DNA of 6,996 nt, taken from positions 4,377 through 11,372 of the forward strand of contig JAHZAW010000041.1 in NCBI GenBank assembly GCA_019423725.1. Reading direction: 5' to 3'. This DNA is from Clostridiales bacterium (lineage in GTDB: Bacteria; Bacillota; Clostridia; Lachnospirales; Anaerotignaceae). Position 1 is the first letter of the stretch. Every line of letters begins with the position of its first letter. The position numbers were made by a program, and so were the translations under genes. The notes beneath the pieces are model-generated. The model saw only the letters and a program-made list of their open reading frames with translations. It searched no databases and had not been told where the DNA came from. Shown here one piece after another: positions 1-6,336 of this stretch.

Positions 1-1304
1 AGGCTGGATATTTCATACGGATCTTCCTTTGTTCCTGTTCCGCCGTCAAAGACTGTTTCAGCTTCCCAGCCATTTCCGTTTTCCATGAGTACACTGCCAT
101 AGTCCACATATTTGGAAATATCGCTTGAAAAGCTGCCTCCGGACACGCTTAAATACTGCTCAGCCCCAGTACCTTCAGCATCTATGGCAGCATTATCTCC
201 TCCGCCGATGAATCTTCCTCCATGGATCACAAGATATGTCCCTGTTCCGGCTGAAAATGCCGATATATATCCGATAGATTCAAATTCGTATGCAGAACCA
301 TCCACAAAAACAGAAACATTGTTAAAGGCTTCAAACGTGCCTCCGTAAATGTTTACTTTATTTCCCGAGCCGTTTCCTTTGAAATATGCCGCATAATATG
401 CTTCTCCATGACCCTTATCACAGTCCATCGTCCTATATACGCCGTTATAAATGTCCGCAGTTCCTCCCTTTATGCTGAGAGCTCCGTAAAAGCCGCATAC
501 ATTCACACTGTCATCCTCACTGCCCTTTATCAGAAGGCTGGCACTTTCAGAATCTTCTCCGCTTTGTATAGTATATCCAGGCTGAAATGAACATCTTGCA
601 CAGGAAGTATCGATAAATTCACCTCCGGTTATTTCCATATAACCGTTGTTTTCAACTGCGGAATATATCTCACTGGAATATTTGCCTCCATAAATATATG
701 TTTCCGAACCTTCCTGAGATTTGATGCATCCTGCTCCGGCCTCCATATCCGGTGCATAAAATACAGCCTTTCCGCCCTTTCTATTGTAGAAATTACTGGT
801 AAATGTTTCCTTAAGACTTATATAGCTGCCATCTTCCACTTCCAGACAGCCATAATTATCTGCAGTTCCATAGCCTTTCCTTCCGGCTGCGGAAACATCT
901 ATCGTTCCTCCGCCCTCTATCCTGAGGTAACCATGATTTTCAAAGACCCTGCCGGAAAATCCGGCTGCAGCTGTTATGCTGTATCCATTTAAATCAAGTA
1001 TTATTTTCTTATCCTCAGGTATAACGACCGTTTCACTGACTTTGGCATCATCAGTCAGCCTTATGACAGTGGGTATGCCTTCCCCAGTTGTTTCTACAGC
1101 ACTCTCAATCGTCGTATTTATCCCGTCAGCCTCGATCTCCGTCTGCCCTTCATTCTGGCCACCGCCGCCTATGGGATCAGTACCATATACCTCACCGCCA
1201 TCATATGCCTCTTCTTTCACGTTCTCACCTGCCATGGCTTGTCCCGGTACATAGGCCGCGGCCATGGCAGCTGCAATAAAAATTGTTATCGCTTTCCTTT
1301 TCAT
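1..1304 (-). CDS. Secreted cell-surface protein with GGxF beta-helix-type repeats (C-terminus off window)
   Basis: The frame is open from an ATG at 1304 to the left edge: 434 codons without a stop, so the C-terminus is missing. A GGAGG site (1311-1316) lies 6-7 nt before the ATG. Residues 1-25 form a classic signal peptide (MKRK, hydrophobic stretch, AMA before G26), so the protein is exported. Residues 30-75 are a low-complexity Gly/Glu/Thr linker. Around 79-112 is a typical beta-helix entry (VIRLTDD, then IILDLNGYSI). Short repeats of the form x-I-x-GG-x-F/Y follow, near 203-209 (YIYGGKY), 223-230 (MEITGGEF), 317-324 (VNIYGGTF), 358-365 (LVIHGGRF) and 385-392 (LSVSGGSF). The last runs into SSDISKYV, a usual end of such repeat domains. 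The visible end (GGTGTKEDPYEI, 421-432) matches the linker that often opens a further surface module in Firmicute proteins. The ligand is unknown; adhesion or glycan binding is a guess. No anchor is visible because the end is cut off. Family-level call by eye only. Confidence 0.85.
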   Translation of the reverse strand, partial: MKRKAITIFIAAAMAAAYVPGQAMAGENVKEEAYDGGEVYGTDPIGGGGQNEGQTEIEADGINTTIESAVETTGEGIPTVIRLTDDAKVSETVVIPEDKKIILDLNGYSITAAAGFSGRVFENHGYLRIEGGGTIDVSAAGRKGYGTADNYGCLEVEDGSYISLKETFTSNFYNRKGGKAVFYAPDMEAGAGCIKSQEGSETYIYGGKYSSEIYSAVENNGYMEITGGEFIDTSCARCSFQPGYTIQSGEDSESASLLIKGSEDDSVNVCGFYGALSIKGGTADIYNGVYRTMDCDKGHGEAYYAAYFKGNGSGNKVNIYGGTFEAFNNVSVFVDGSAYEFESIGYISAFSAGTGTYLVIHGGRFIGGGDNAAIDAEGTGAEQYLSVSGGSFSSDISKYVDYGSVLMENGNGWEAETVFDGGTGTKEDPYEISS

Positions 1305-1353
1305 AATAATACCTCCATTATATTTTAAAACTTCCATAATTACCCTTAATTTG

Positions 1354-1382
1354 ATTATACAGTCAGCAAAATCCCTTATCAA
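1354..1382 (-). promoter_or_regulatory. Sigma-A-type promoter of the surface-protein gene
   Basis: On the minus strand TTGATA (1377-1382) is followed by a 17-nt spacer and a perfect TATAAT (1354-1359). Predicted transcription start is near 1347, giving a leader of about 43 nt before the ATG at 1304. It lies downstream of the lysS terminator, so the surface gene appears to be its own transcription unit. The call rests on hexamer match and spacing only. Confidence 0.8.
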
Positions 1383-1463
1383 TGCAAATATCTTTTCTGT
1401 TATTATACTTTAATGGCATAATTTGTTTGTGCTGTAAAAAGACAATACTGGGTGAGATGAATC

Positions 1464-1499
1464 AAAAAGCTCCTGAAAGCATGAACTCTCAGGAGCTTT
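1464..1499 (-). terminator. Intrinsic terminator after lysS
   Basis: An 11-bp perfect inverted repeat (AAAGCTCCTGA at 1466-1476 with TCAGGAGCTTT at 1489-1499) encloses a 12-nt loop. In the minus direction it is followed by five T (1464-1468). It starts about 24 nt after the lysS stop codon and closes the greA-lysS unit. In the plus direction the hairpin is also followed by a T-rich stretch (TTTATATTTC), so some two-way activity is possible, but no plus-strand gene needs it. Confidence 0.88.
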
Positions 1500-1522
1500 A
1501 TATTTCTATTATTTTGTTATTA

Positions 1523-3037
1523 TTATTCTTTCTTTGTATCCGCTCCGCCAAGGGGTTTCATTGTCGGGAAGAGGATAACGTCCCTTATGCTCACAGACTC
1601 AGTCATGAACATAACAAGTCTGTCGATACCGATTCCGATACCGCCTGTGGGAGGCATACCATATTCAAGGGCTGTAAGGAAGTCCTCATCGATCATGTTA
1701 GCTTCGTCGTCTCCGGCAGCTCTCATGGCTTCCTGATGCTCAAAACGTTTTCTCTGGTCAATGGGGTCATTGAGCTCTGAATATGCGTTTCCGTATTCAC
1801 GTCCTACTATGAAAAGCTCAAATCTCTCTGTATAGTCAGGATTTGAAGGTTTTCTCTTTGTAAGGGGTGATATTTCAACGGGGTAGTCCATGATGAATGT
1901 GGGCTGGATAAGATTCTTCTCAACAAATTCTTCAAAGAAGAGGTTGAGGATATCGCCCTTTGCATGTCTTTCCTCGTATTCGATTCCCTTTTCCTTGGCA
2001 ATGGCTCTTGCTGCCTCTGTATCGGGTATCTGGTCAAAGTCAACACCAGCATATTTCTTAACGGCGTCTACCATTGTAAGTCTCTCGAAGGGTTTCTCCA
2101 GGTCAAGATCATATCCGCCGTAATGAAGTGTAGTTGAACCTACTACATTTCTGGCAATTGTCCTGAAAAGTCCTTCTGCAAGGTCCATCATGCCGTGGTA
2201 GTCTGTATATGCCTGATATATCTCGATAAGAGTAAATTCAGGGTTGTGGCGGATATCTATACCTTCATTCCTGAAAACCCTGCCTATCTCATAAACTCTC
2301 TCAAGTCCGCCGACTATAAGCCTCTTTAAGGGGAGCTCAAGGGCGATACGGCAGTACATATCTATATCCAGTGCGTTATGATGGGTAATGAAAGGTCTTG
2401 CTGCTGCTCCTCCGGGGATGGTCTGGAGAACGGGTGTCTCAACTTCAAGGAATCCCTGGGCATCAAGATAGTTCCTTATCTCCCTTAAAATAGCTGAACG
2501 CTTGATGAATGTATCCTTAACTTCGGGGTTCATGATAAGGTCAAGGTATCTCTGTCTATATCTAAGTTCCTGGTCGTTAAGGCCATGGAATTTCTCAGGA
2601 AGCACCTTAAGGCTCTTGGAAAGGAGTGTGATCTCTGAAGCTCTTACTGAGATCTCGCCCTTCTGAGTCTTGAAAACGACTCCCTTTATTCCGATGATGT
2701 CGCCGATGTCGAATTTCTTGAAAGCAAGATAGCTTTCTTCTCCAACATCGTTTTTGCTTATATATCCCTGAAGTCTTCCTTCTCTGTCCTGGATATTGAT
2801 GAAAGAAGCCTTGCCCATGACACGTTTATTCATAAGTCTTCCGGCAACTGAAACTTCTTTGCCTTCCAGTTCATCGAAATTATTTATAACGTCACTGCTG
2901 TGGTGTGTTACGTCGTATTTAACTATCTGGAAAGGATCTTTGCCTTCAGCCTGGAGGGCTGCAAGCTTATCCCTTCTGAAACCTTCCTGCTCGGAAAGCT
3001 GTCCGGCTGTTAATTCTTTTGTATTCTGTTCTGACAC
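1523..3037 (-). CDS. lysS: Lysyl-tRNA synthetase, class II
   Basis: LysS charges tRNA-Lys with lysine using ATP, in the cytoplasm. The 504 residues match the usual length of about 500. An N-terminal helix (1-55) is followed by the OB-fold anticodon-binding domain (about 62-137). The class II catalytic core follows: motif 1 around 195-207 (GFLEVETPVLQ), motif 2 at 252-269 (GRVFRNEGIDIRHNPEFT) and motif 3 at 466-476 (GIGIGIDRLVM). The lysine-specific YRQRYLDLI stretch is at 160-168. The start is a GTG (3035-3037), chosen because a strong GGGAGGA site (3046-3052) lies 8 nt upstream and the protein begins at the expected place. It follows greA by 20 nt with no terminator or promoter between, so the two are probably co-transcribed. 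I see no T-box or other leader of its own. The protein looks intact. Confidence 0.98.
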   Translation of the reverse strand: MSEQNTKELTAGQLSEQEGFRRDKLAALQAEGKDPFQIVKYDVTHHSSDVINNFDELEGKEVSVAGRLMNKRVMGKASFINIQDREGRLQGYISKNDVGEESYLAFKKFDIGDIIGIKGVVFKTQKGEISVRASEITLLSKSLKVLPEKFHGLNDQELRYRQRYLDLIMNPEVKDTFIKRSAILREIRNYLDAQGFLEVETPVLQTIPGGAAARPFITHHNALDIDMYCRIALELPLKRLIVGGLERVYEIGRVFRNEGIDIRHNPEFTLIEIYQAYTDYHGMMDLAEGLFRTIARNVVGSTTLHYGGYDLDLEKPFERLTMVDAVKKYAGVDFDQIPDTEAARAIAKEKGIEYEERHAKGDILNLFFEEFVEKNLIQPTFIMDYPVEISPLTKRKPSNPDYTERFELFIVGREYGNAYSELNDPIDQRKRFEHQEAMRAAGDDEANMIDEDFLTALEYGMPPTGGIGIGIDRLVMFMTESVSIRDVILFPTMKPLGGADTKKE

Positions 3038-3057
3038 TTCTTTATTCCTCCCACTGA

Positions 3058-3546
3058 TTATCTTGATATTGCAAGGACTTTGAACTCCGCCATGCCCCCG
3101 GGAGTTTCAATTGAGACAACATCACCTATCTTATGTCCAAGAAGTCCGCGTCCTACGGGTGATTCGTTGGAGATCTTTCCATTTTCTGCGTTCATTGGGT
3201 CTGCCTCAGCTGAACCAACGATGGCATATTCGATCTCTTCCTCAAATTCAACGTCCCATATTTTTACCTTGCTTCCTACTGTTATTATGTCATCGCTTAC
3301 TTCATCGTCGTCGATGACTTCAGCGTTACGGAGCATCTTTTCGATAACAACGATCCTTGATTCTATCTCGCCCTGTTCTTCCTTAGCGGCGTCATACTCG
3401 GCATTCTCTGATAAGTCTCCCTGTCCTCTGGCCTCTTTGATCTTTTCGGCTACTTCTTTTCTTTTTACGGTTTTTAAATCTTCGAGTTCTTCCTCAAGTT
3501 TTCTAAGGCCTTCATATGTTAATACTACTTTTTTATTATCTGCCAT
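3058..3546 (-). CDS. greA: Transcription elongation factor GreA
   Basis: GreA enters the secondary channel of RNA polymerase and stimulates cleavage of the backtracked transcript, which rescues stalled complexes. From the ATG at 3546 the protein has 162 residues, close to the family's 158-160. Residues about 10-75 form the charged antiparallel coiled coil (KLEEELEDLK). Its tip carries the signature GDLSENAEYDAAKEEQ (43-58), with D44 and E47 as the conserved acidic pair that acts at the polymerase active site. Residues about 83-160 are the FKBP-like C-terminal domain (VGSKVKI; SPVGRGLLGHKIGDVV at 129-144). A longer frame starts at an ATG at 3561, but that ATG overlaps the GAGGAG ribosome site (3554-3559), which sits 7 nt before the ATG at 3546, so the shorter start is preferred. 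lysS follows after 20 nt. Own promoter and leader hairpin are listed separately. Confidence 0.97.
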   Translation of the reverse strand: MADNKKVVLTYEGLRKLEEELEDLKTVKRKEVAEKIKEARGQGDLSENAEYDAAKEEQGEIESRIVVIEKMLRNAEVIDDDEVSDDIITVGSKVKIWDVEFEEEIEYAIVGSAEADPMNAENGKISNESPVGRGLLGHKIGDVVSIETPGGMAEFKVLAISR

Positions 3547-3553
3547 AAGCCCA

Positions 3554-3559
3554 CTCCTC
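3554..3559 (-). promoter_or_regulatory. Ribosome binding site that decides the greA start
   Basis: GAGGAG on the minus strand lies 7 nt before the ATG at 3546. An in-frame ATG at 3559-3561 overlaps its first base and would add five residues (MRSGL) not expected in GreA. That upstream ATG has no ribosome site of its own, since the bases before it (TAATAGTA) are AT-rich. Confidence 0.8.
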
Positions 3560-3576
3560 ATTACTATTACTAAAAT

Positions 3577-3592
3577 GTCTTGATTTCAAGAC
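3577..3592 (-). repeat. Perfect inverted repeat in the greA leader
   Basis: GTCTTGAAATCAAGAC is a perfect 16-nt palindrome. As RNA it folds to a 6-bp stem with an AAAU loop, and is followed by AUUUUAG. It lies about 14 nt after the predicted transcription start and 30 nt before the greA ATG. It could be an operator for a dimeric protein, a transcript-stabilising hairpin, or a weak attenuator. The stem is short and has only two G-C pairs, so efficient termination is unlikely. Confidence 0.5.
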
Positions 3593-3613
3593 GCAAAATA
3601 TCATATCTAAAAA

Positions 3614-3642
3614 ATTATAAACTACCTTTAATGGCTTGTCAA
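3614..3642 (-). promoter_or_regulatory. Consensus sigma-A promoter for greA-lysS
   Basis: TTGACA (3637-3642) and TATAAT (3614-3619) are both perfect, with the ideal 17-nt spacer. Predicted start is near 3607, leaving a leader of about 60 nt. The -35 box lies inside the coding end of the upstream unknown gene, where it encodes Leu-Thr four codons before its stop. A promoter of this strength suggests high constitutive expression of greA and lysS. Confidence 0.88.
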
Positions 3643-4491
3643 CGCTGATATTCCCATATTTTCAGCTATTTTCATCTTTTCGTCTATGCCGCAGCGCCCA
3701 TTGAGAAGGTTTAAGAAGTCTTTTGACAGCGCACAAAGGACACATTCCATTTTTTCAGCTGACATTTTTATGCCGTCCTCCCCTTCATCTATCTCATCTA
3801 TCCTCTGGCCGTCTATCTTCCAGTTTCTCTTCCTCTGGCTTTCCTCAAAAAGGCTTATATACAGGCATTTTTCTTTACCCTGTGGAAAACTTTTATTTTT
3901 CCGGCAGTCGATGATTATATCCGCCTGTTTAAAATTTTCTGACATATCCCTTTTCTGTGTTTTTCCCATGTGCTGTATATTTATCCCGTATTCAAAGAAA
4001 AAATATTCATCTTCTTCCGATGTATCCCATGGGCAGCCGGCCAAAGATATGCTCCTGACCCTGGGGCATACGGCGCATAAGACCATATCCGTTATGTTCC
4101 TGTCCACACCGGAGGCCATATCATCCTCATTTTCACCCCTGTCCATATCAGAGCAGATGACCAAAGCCTGCTGATAGTAGGACACATATTTCCGGCAGAT
4201 TAAAGCCGAAAGCATCATGCCCTCAGCCCTCCTTATGCCCTCTATGCCCTCTCCCGTCACACAGCATACTTCATTTTCATATAAAAACTCACTGAGCTTT
4301 TTAATCACCCTTTTTCTGATATTCTCCCCTGTGTCTCGTCTTATGTTTATCCTTATCCTAAATCCGTCCGCCCCAAATATCTGGCATTTTTCAGTGTCGA
4401 AGGGCCTAAGGATGGAAAGTGCCTTCTCCATAAATCTGTTTTTCTTTTCCCTTTCGTATTCGATAAAAGCAAATTTTCTTTCTTCTTTCAT
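3628..4491 (-). CDS. Hypothetical protein, cysteine-rich, unknown function
   Basis: I do not recognise this 287-residue protein. It has no signal peptide or membrane segment, so it is probably cytoplasmic. The N-terminus is charged (MKEERKFAFIEYEREKKNRF). There are 13 cysteines, including two CxxC pairs (CAVC at 139-142 and CVLC at 250-253). Two short hydrophobic strands (QALVICSDMD at 107-116 and QADIIIDCRK at 189-198) look like core strands of an alpha/beta fold; this is a guess. Residues 217-242 are highly charged. The ATG is supported by GGGGTGAT ending 1 nt before the start codon. The gene is a real candidate because it has an uninterrupted frame, a ribosome site, and fits tightly between the glyS terminator and the greA promoter. 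Only about 80 nt separate it from greA with no terminator, so read-through into greA-lysS is likely. No clear promoter is visible in front of it. Confidence 0.72.
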   Translation of the reverse strand: MKEERKFAFIEYEREKKNRFMEKALSILRPFDTEKCQIFGADGFRIRINIRRDTGENIRKRVIKKLSEFLYENEVCCVTGEGIEGIRRAEGMMLSALICRKYVSYYQQALVICSDMDRGENEDDMASGVDRNITDMVLCAVCPRVRSISLAGCPWDTSEEDEYFFFEYGINIQHMGKTQKRDMSENFKQADIIIDCRKNKSFPQGKEKCLYISLFEESQRKRNWKIDGQRIDEIDEGEDGIKMSAEKMECVLCALSKDFLNLLNGRCGIDEKMKIAENMGISALTSH

Positions 4492-4604
4492 ATCATCACC
4501 CCATATCTGTCATGTATGTGGCTGGATATGGAAAAATACCCATAAATCCAATGTCTCCGGCTAAAAAAGGACCGCTCTCCAAAACAGCTGCTTAAAAACG
4601 GGCA
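4492..4604. other. Short intergenic stretch with no clear signal
   Basis: These 113 bases lie between the glyS terminator and the unknown gene. I looked for a minus-strand promoter and found only poor matches (for example TTGGAT, 17 nt, TATCCA). How the unknown gene is transcribed is therefore unclear: a weak or alternative-sigma promoter, or leakage through the glyS terminator. Confidence 0.4.
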
Positions 4605-4605
4605 T

Positions 4606-4641
4606 AAAAATATCCGGCTGTGGTAAAACCACAGCCGGATA
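4606..4641 (-). terminator. Strong intrinsic terminator after glyS
   Basis: A perfect 14-bp inverted repeat (TATCCGGCTGTGGT at 4611-4624, and its complement at 4628-4641) closes a very short loop. In the minus direction it is followed by TTTTTAT (U-tract at 4606-4610). It begins about 40 nt after the glyS stop. On the plus side the hairpin is not followed by a T run, so it acts on the minus strand. Confidence 0.95.
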
Positions 4642-4680
4642 CAGATATTTCTTATTTATATTATCTTTATATTATCGATA

Positions 4681-6063
4681 TCAGAATTCTACCTTTTCCT
4701 CAAGGTAAGCTGCAAGCTCGTCAATCTTTATCCTTACCTGTTCCATGGTATCCCTGTCACGGACTGTTACAGAGTTGTCCTCAAGGGTATCAAAGTCTAC
4801 TGTTACGCAGAAAGGAGTTCCGATCTCGTCCTGTCTTCTATAACGTTTTCCGATGCTTCCTGACTCATCGTATTCGCAGTTGAATTTCTTTGAAAGCATG
4901 CTGTAAACTTCATCAGCCTTATCAGAAAGTTTCTTTGAAAGGGGAAGGACAGCTGCCTTTACGGGAGCAAGTGCAGGATGGAAATGAAGCACTGTTCTTA
5001 CGTCGTTTTCTCCAACTTCTTCCTCATCGTAAGCATCGCAGAGGAATGCAAGAGCTACACGGTCAGCACCCAGTGAAGGCTCGATTACATAGGGGATATA
5101 CTTCTCGTTCTTTGTCTGGTCGAAGTATGTCATATCCTCGCCTGATGTGTTCTGATGCTGTGTAAGGTCGTAGTCTGTTCTGTCGGCTACGCCCCAGAGC
5201 TCGCCCCATCCGAAGGGGAAGAGATACTCTATGTCTGATGTGGCCTTGCTGTAGAAGCAGAGCTCCTCAGGGCTGTGGTCACGGACACGGGTGTTCTCTG
5301 TCTTAAGTCCAAGGTTTTCAAGCCAGTCTAAGCAGTATTTTTTCCAGTATGCAAACCATTCAAGGTCTGTTCCGGGCTCACAGAAGAACTCAAGCTCCAT
5401 CTGCTCGAACTCCCTTGTACGGAATGTGAAGTTTCCGGGTGTTATCTCGTTTCTGAATGATTTTCCGATCTGGCCGATACCAAAGGGAAGTTTCTTCCTT
5501 GCTGTACGCTGTACATTTTTGAAGTTTACGAATATACCCTGGGCTGTTTCGGGTCTCAGGTATACTGTGTTCTTAGCGTCCTCTGTAACTCCCTGGAATG
5601 TTTTGAACATAAGGTTGAACTGTCTTATATCAGTAAAGTTATGGCTTCCGCATGTGGGGCAGGGAATATTGTTTTCCTTGATGTAGTCAAGCATTTTTTC
5701 GTTTGACCAGCCGTCAACTGTTATATCTTCGCCCTTTTCGTGGCAGAAATCTTCGATGAGTTTATCTGCTCTGAATCTTTCCTTACAGTCTTTACAGTCC
5801 ATAAGGGGGTCTGAGAATCCGCCGAGATGTCCGCTGGCTACCCATGTCTGGGGGTTCATAAGGATGGCACAGTCAAGACCTACATTGTATTTATTGTCCT
5901 GAACGAATTTTTTCCACCATGCCTTTTTTATGTTGTTCTTGAGCTCAACACCAAGAGGGCCGTAGTCCCATGTATTGGCAAGTCCGCCGTAGATCTCACT
6001 GCCGGGATATACGAATCCTCTGGATTTGGCAAGCGCAACTATTTTCTCCATTGTTTTTTCCAT
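4681..6063 (-). CDS. glyS: Glycyl-tRNA synthetase, alpha2 (single-chain) type
   Basis: This enzyme charges tRNA-Gly with glycine in the cytoplasm. It is the homodimeric class IIa form (also called glyQS), not the two-subunit GlyQ/GlyS form of many other bacteria; 460 residues is the family length. The N-terminal catalytic part opens with SRGFVYPGSEIYGG (14-27) and DYGPLGVELKNN (33-44). Motif 2 is near 200-222 (GKSFRNEITPG, then FRTREFEQME). The LRPETAQGIFVNF block is at 169-181, and motif 3 is at 328-340 (EPSLGADRVALAF). The anticodon-binding domain covers about 363-455 (HPALAPVKAAVLPL onward). Two cysteine pairs (C90-x2-C93 and C135-x2-C138) flank the insertion domain and could bind zinc. 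The ATG at 6063 has a GGAGGA site (6071-6076) 7 nt upstream. Expression is controlled by the T-box leader; a strong terminator follows. Confidence 0.98.
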   Translation of the reverse strand: MEKTMEKIVALAKSRGFVYPGSEIYGGLANTWDYGPLGVELKNNIKKAWWKKFVQDNKYNVGLDCAILMNPQTWVASGHLGGFSDPLMDCKDCKERFRADKLIEDFCHEKGEDITVDGWSNEKMLDYIKENNIPCPTCGSHNFTDIRQFNLMFKTFQGVTEDAKNTVYLRPETAQGIFVNFKNVQRTARKKLPFGIGQIGKSFRNEITPGNFTFRTREFEQMELEFFCEPGTDLEWFAYWKKYCLDWLENLGLKTENTRVRDHSPEELCFYSKATSDIEYLFPFGWGELWGVADRTDYDLTQHQNTSGEDMTYFDQTKNEKYIPYVIEPSLGADRVALAFLCDAYDEEEVGENDVRTVLHFHPALAPVKAAVLPLSKKLSDKADEVYSMLSKKFNCEYDESGSIGKRYRRQDEIGTPFCVTVDFDTLEDNSVTVRDRDTMEQVRIKIDELAAYLEEKVEF

Positions 6064-6092
6064 TTTTTATTCCTCCGTTTTTTTGTGCCGTT

Positions 6093-6130
6093 AAAAATAA
6101 AAAAGGCCTCTGTCCCATAAGGGACGAAGG
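6093..6130 (-). terminator. Regulated terminator of the glycine T-box
   Basis: On the minus strand CCTTCGTCCC (6121-6130) pairs with GGGACAGAGG (6107-6116) through a TTAT loop, with one mismatch and a G-U pair, followed by a six-T tract (6099-6104). The 5' arm shares CCC with the antiterminator helix, so the two folds exclude each other. The glyS ribosome site begins 17 nt after the end of this element. Confidence 0.92.
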
Positions 6131-6299
6131 TCTGTATTCTCCGCGGTTCCACCCTTGTTGGCCAAAAGCCCACTTTGTGAAATGCCGTTCAAAAGCTCCT
6201 TTCACCAAAGGTCATTGACGGTTCCCAGCTCCCACCGTCTCTCTGAAAATGATCTCTTAAGCTACTTTTTCTTTATCATAACGGCTTATTTAATTTATA
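6093..6299 (-). promoter_or_regulatory. T-box riboswitch leader, tRNA-Gly specific
   Basis: The minus strand carries the T-box AGGGTGGAACCGCG (6142-6155). Its UGGA (6148-6151) pairs with the UCCA end of uncharged tRNA-Gly. The stem I region shows AGAGAG (6239-6244) and a distal hairpin GACGGT/ACCGTC (6217-6239). The specifier is read as GGC (6184-6186) in the context GAACGGCATTTC, a glycine codon followed by the usual A; it matches anticodon GCC. AAGGG (6152-6156) can pair with CCCTT (6119-6123) to form the antiterminator, which competes with the terminator stem. Uncharged tRNA-Gly should thus allow transcription of glyS, and charged tRNA should stop it. The T-box and gene context are certain; the exact stem I fold was judged by eye. 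Confidence 0.96.
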
Positions 6300-6305
6300 A
6301 TCCTT

Positions 6306-6334
6306 AATCTAACAAATAAAGTCCTTCTTGTCAA
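6306..6334 (-). promoter_or_regulatory. Promoter of the T-box/glyS unit
   Basis: TTGACA (6329-6334) is perfect and begins 2 nt after the recO stop codon. After a 17-nt spacer comes TAGATT (6306-6311), which matches four of six -10 positions. Predicted start is near 6299, which places the whole T-box stem I in the transcript. Confidence 0.75.
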
Positions 6335-6336
6335 TA

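Noticed and set aside
976..1279. Plus-strand frames of 92 and 63 codons opposite the surface-protein N-terminus
   Set aside because: Antisense to a frame with a signal peptide, ribosome site and promoter; no independent support.
1382..1780. Plus-strand open frame of 132 codons across the lysS 3' end
   Set aside because: It lies antisense to the conserved C-terminal coding region of lysS, spans the terminator and has no ribosome site; a shadow frame.
3080..3583. Plus-strand open frame of 167 codons opposite greA
   Set aside because: Antisense to a clear greA with the same extent; composition (Ser/Pro-rich) is typical of a reverse-frame shadow.
3547..3613. T-box or amino-acid leader for greA-lysS
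   Set aside because: No T-box sequence, specifier-like stem or U-tract terminator is present in this short leader; only a small palindrome.
3686..4174. Plus-strand open frame of 162 codons opposite the unknown gene
   Set aside because: Considered as the true gene here, but it has no good ribosome site, is shorter than the minus frame and would be the only plus-strand gene in the window.
4500..4604. Possible promoter for the unknown gene (TTGGAT, 17 nt, TATCCA)
   Set aside because: The -10 element matches only three of six positions; too weak to list as a feature.
5996..6208. Minus-strand 70-codon frame across the T-box leader
   Set aside because: It overlaps the T-box and terminator and the start of glyS; no ribosome site. 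The leader's RNA features explain the sequence.
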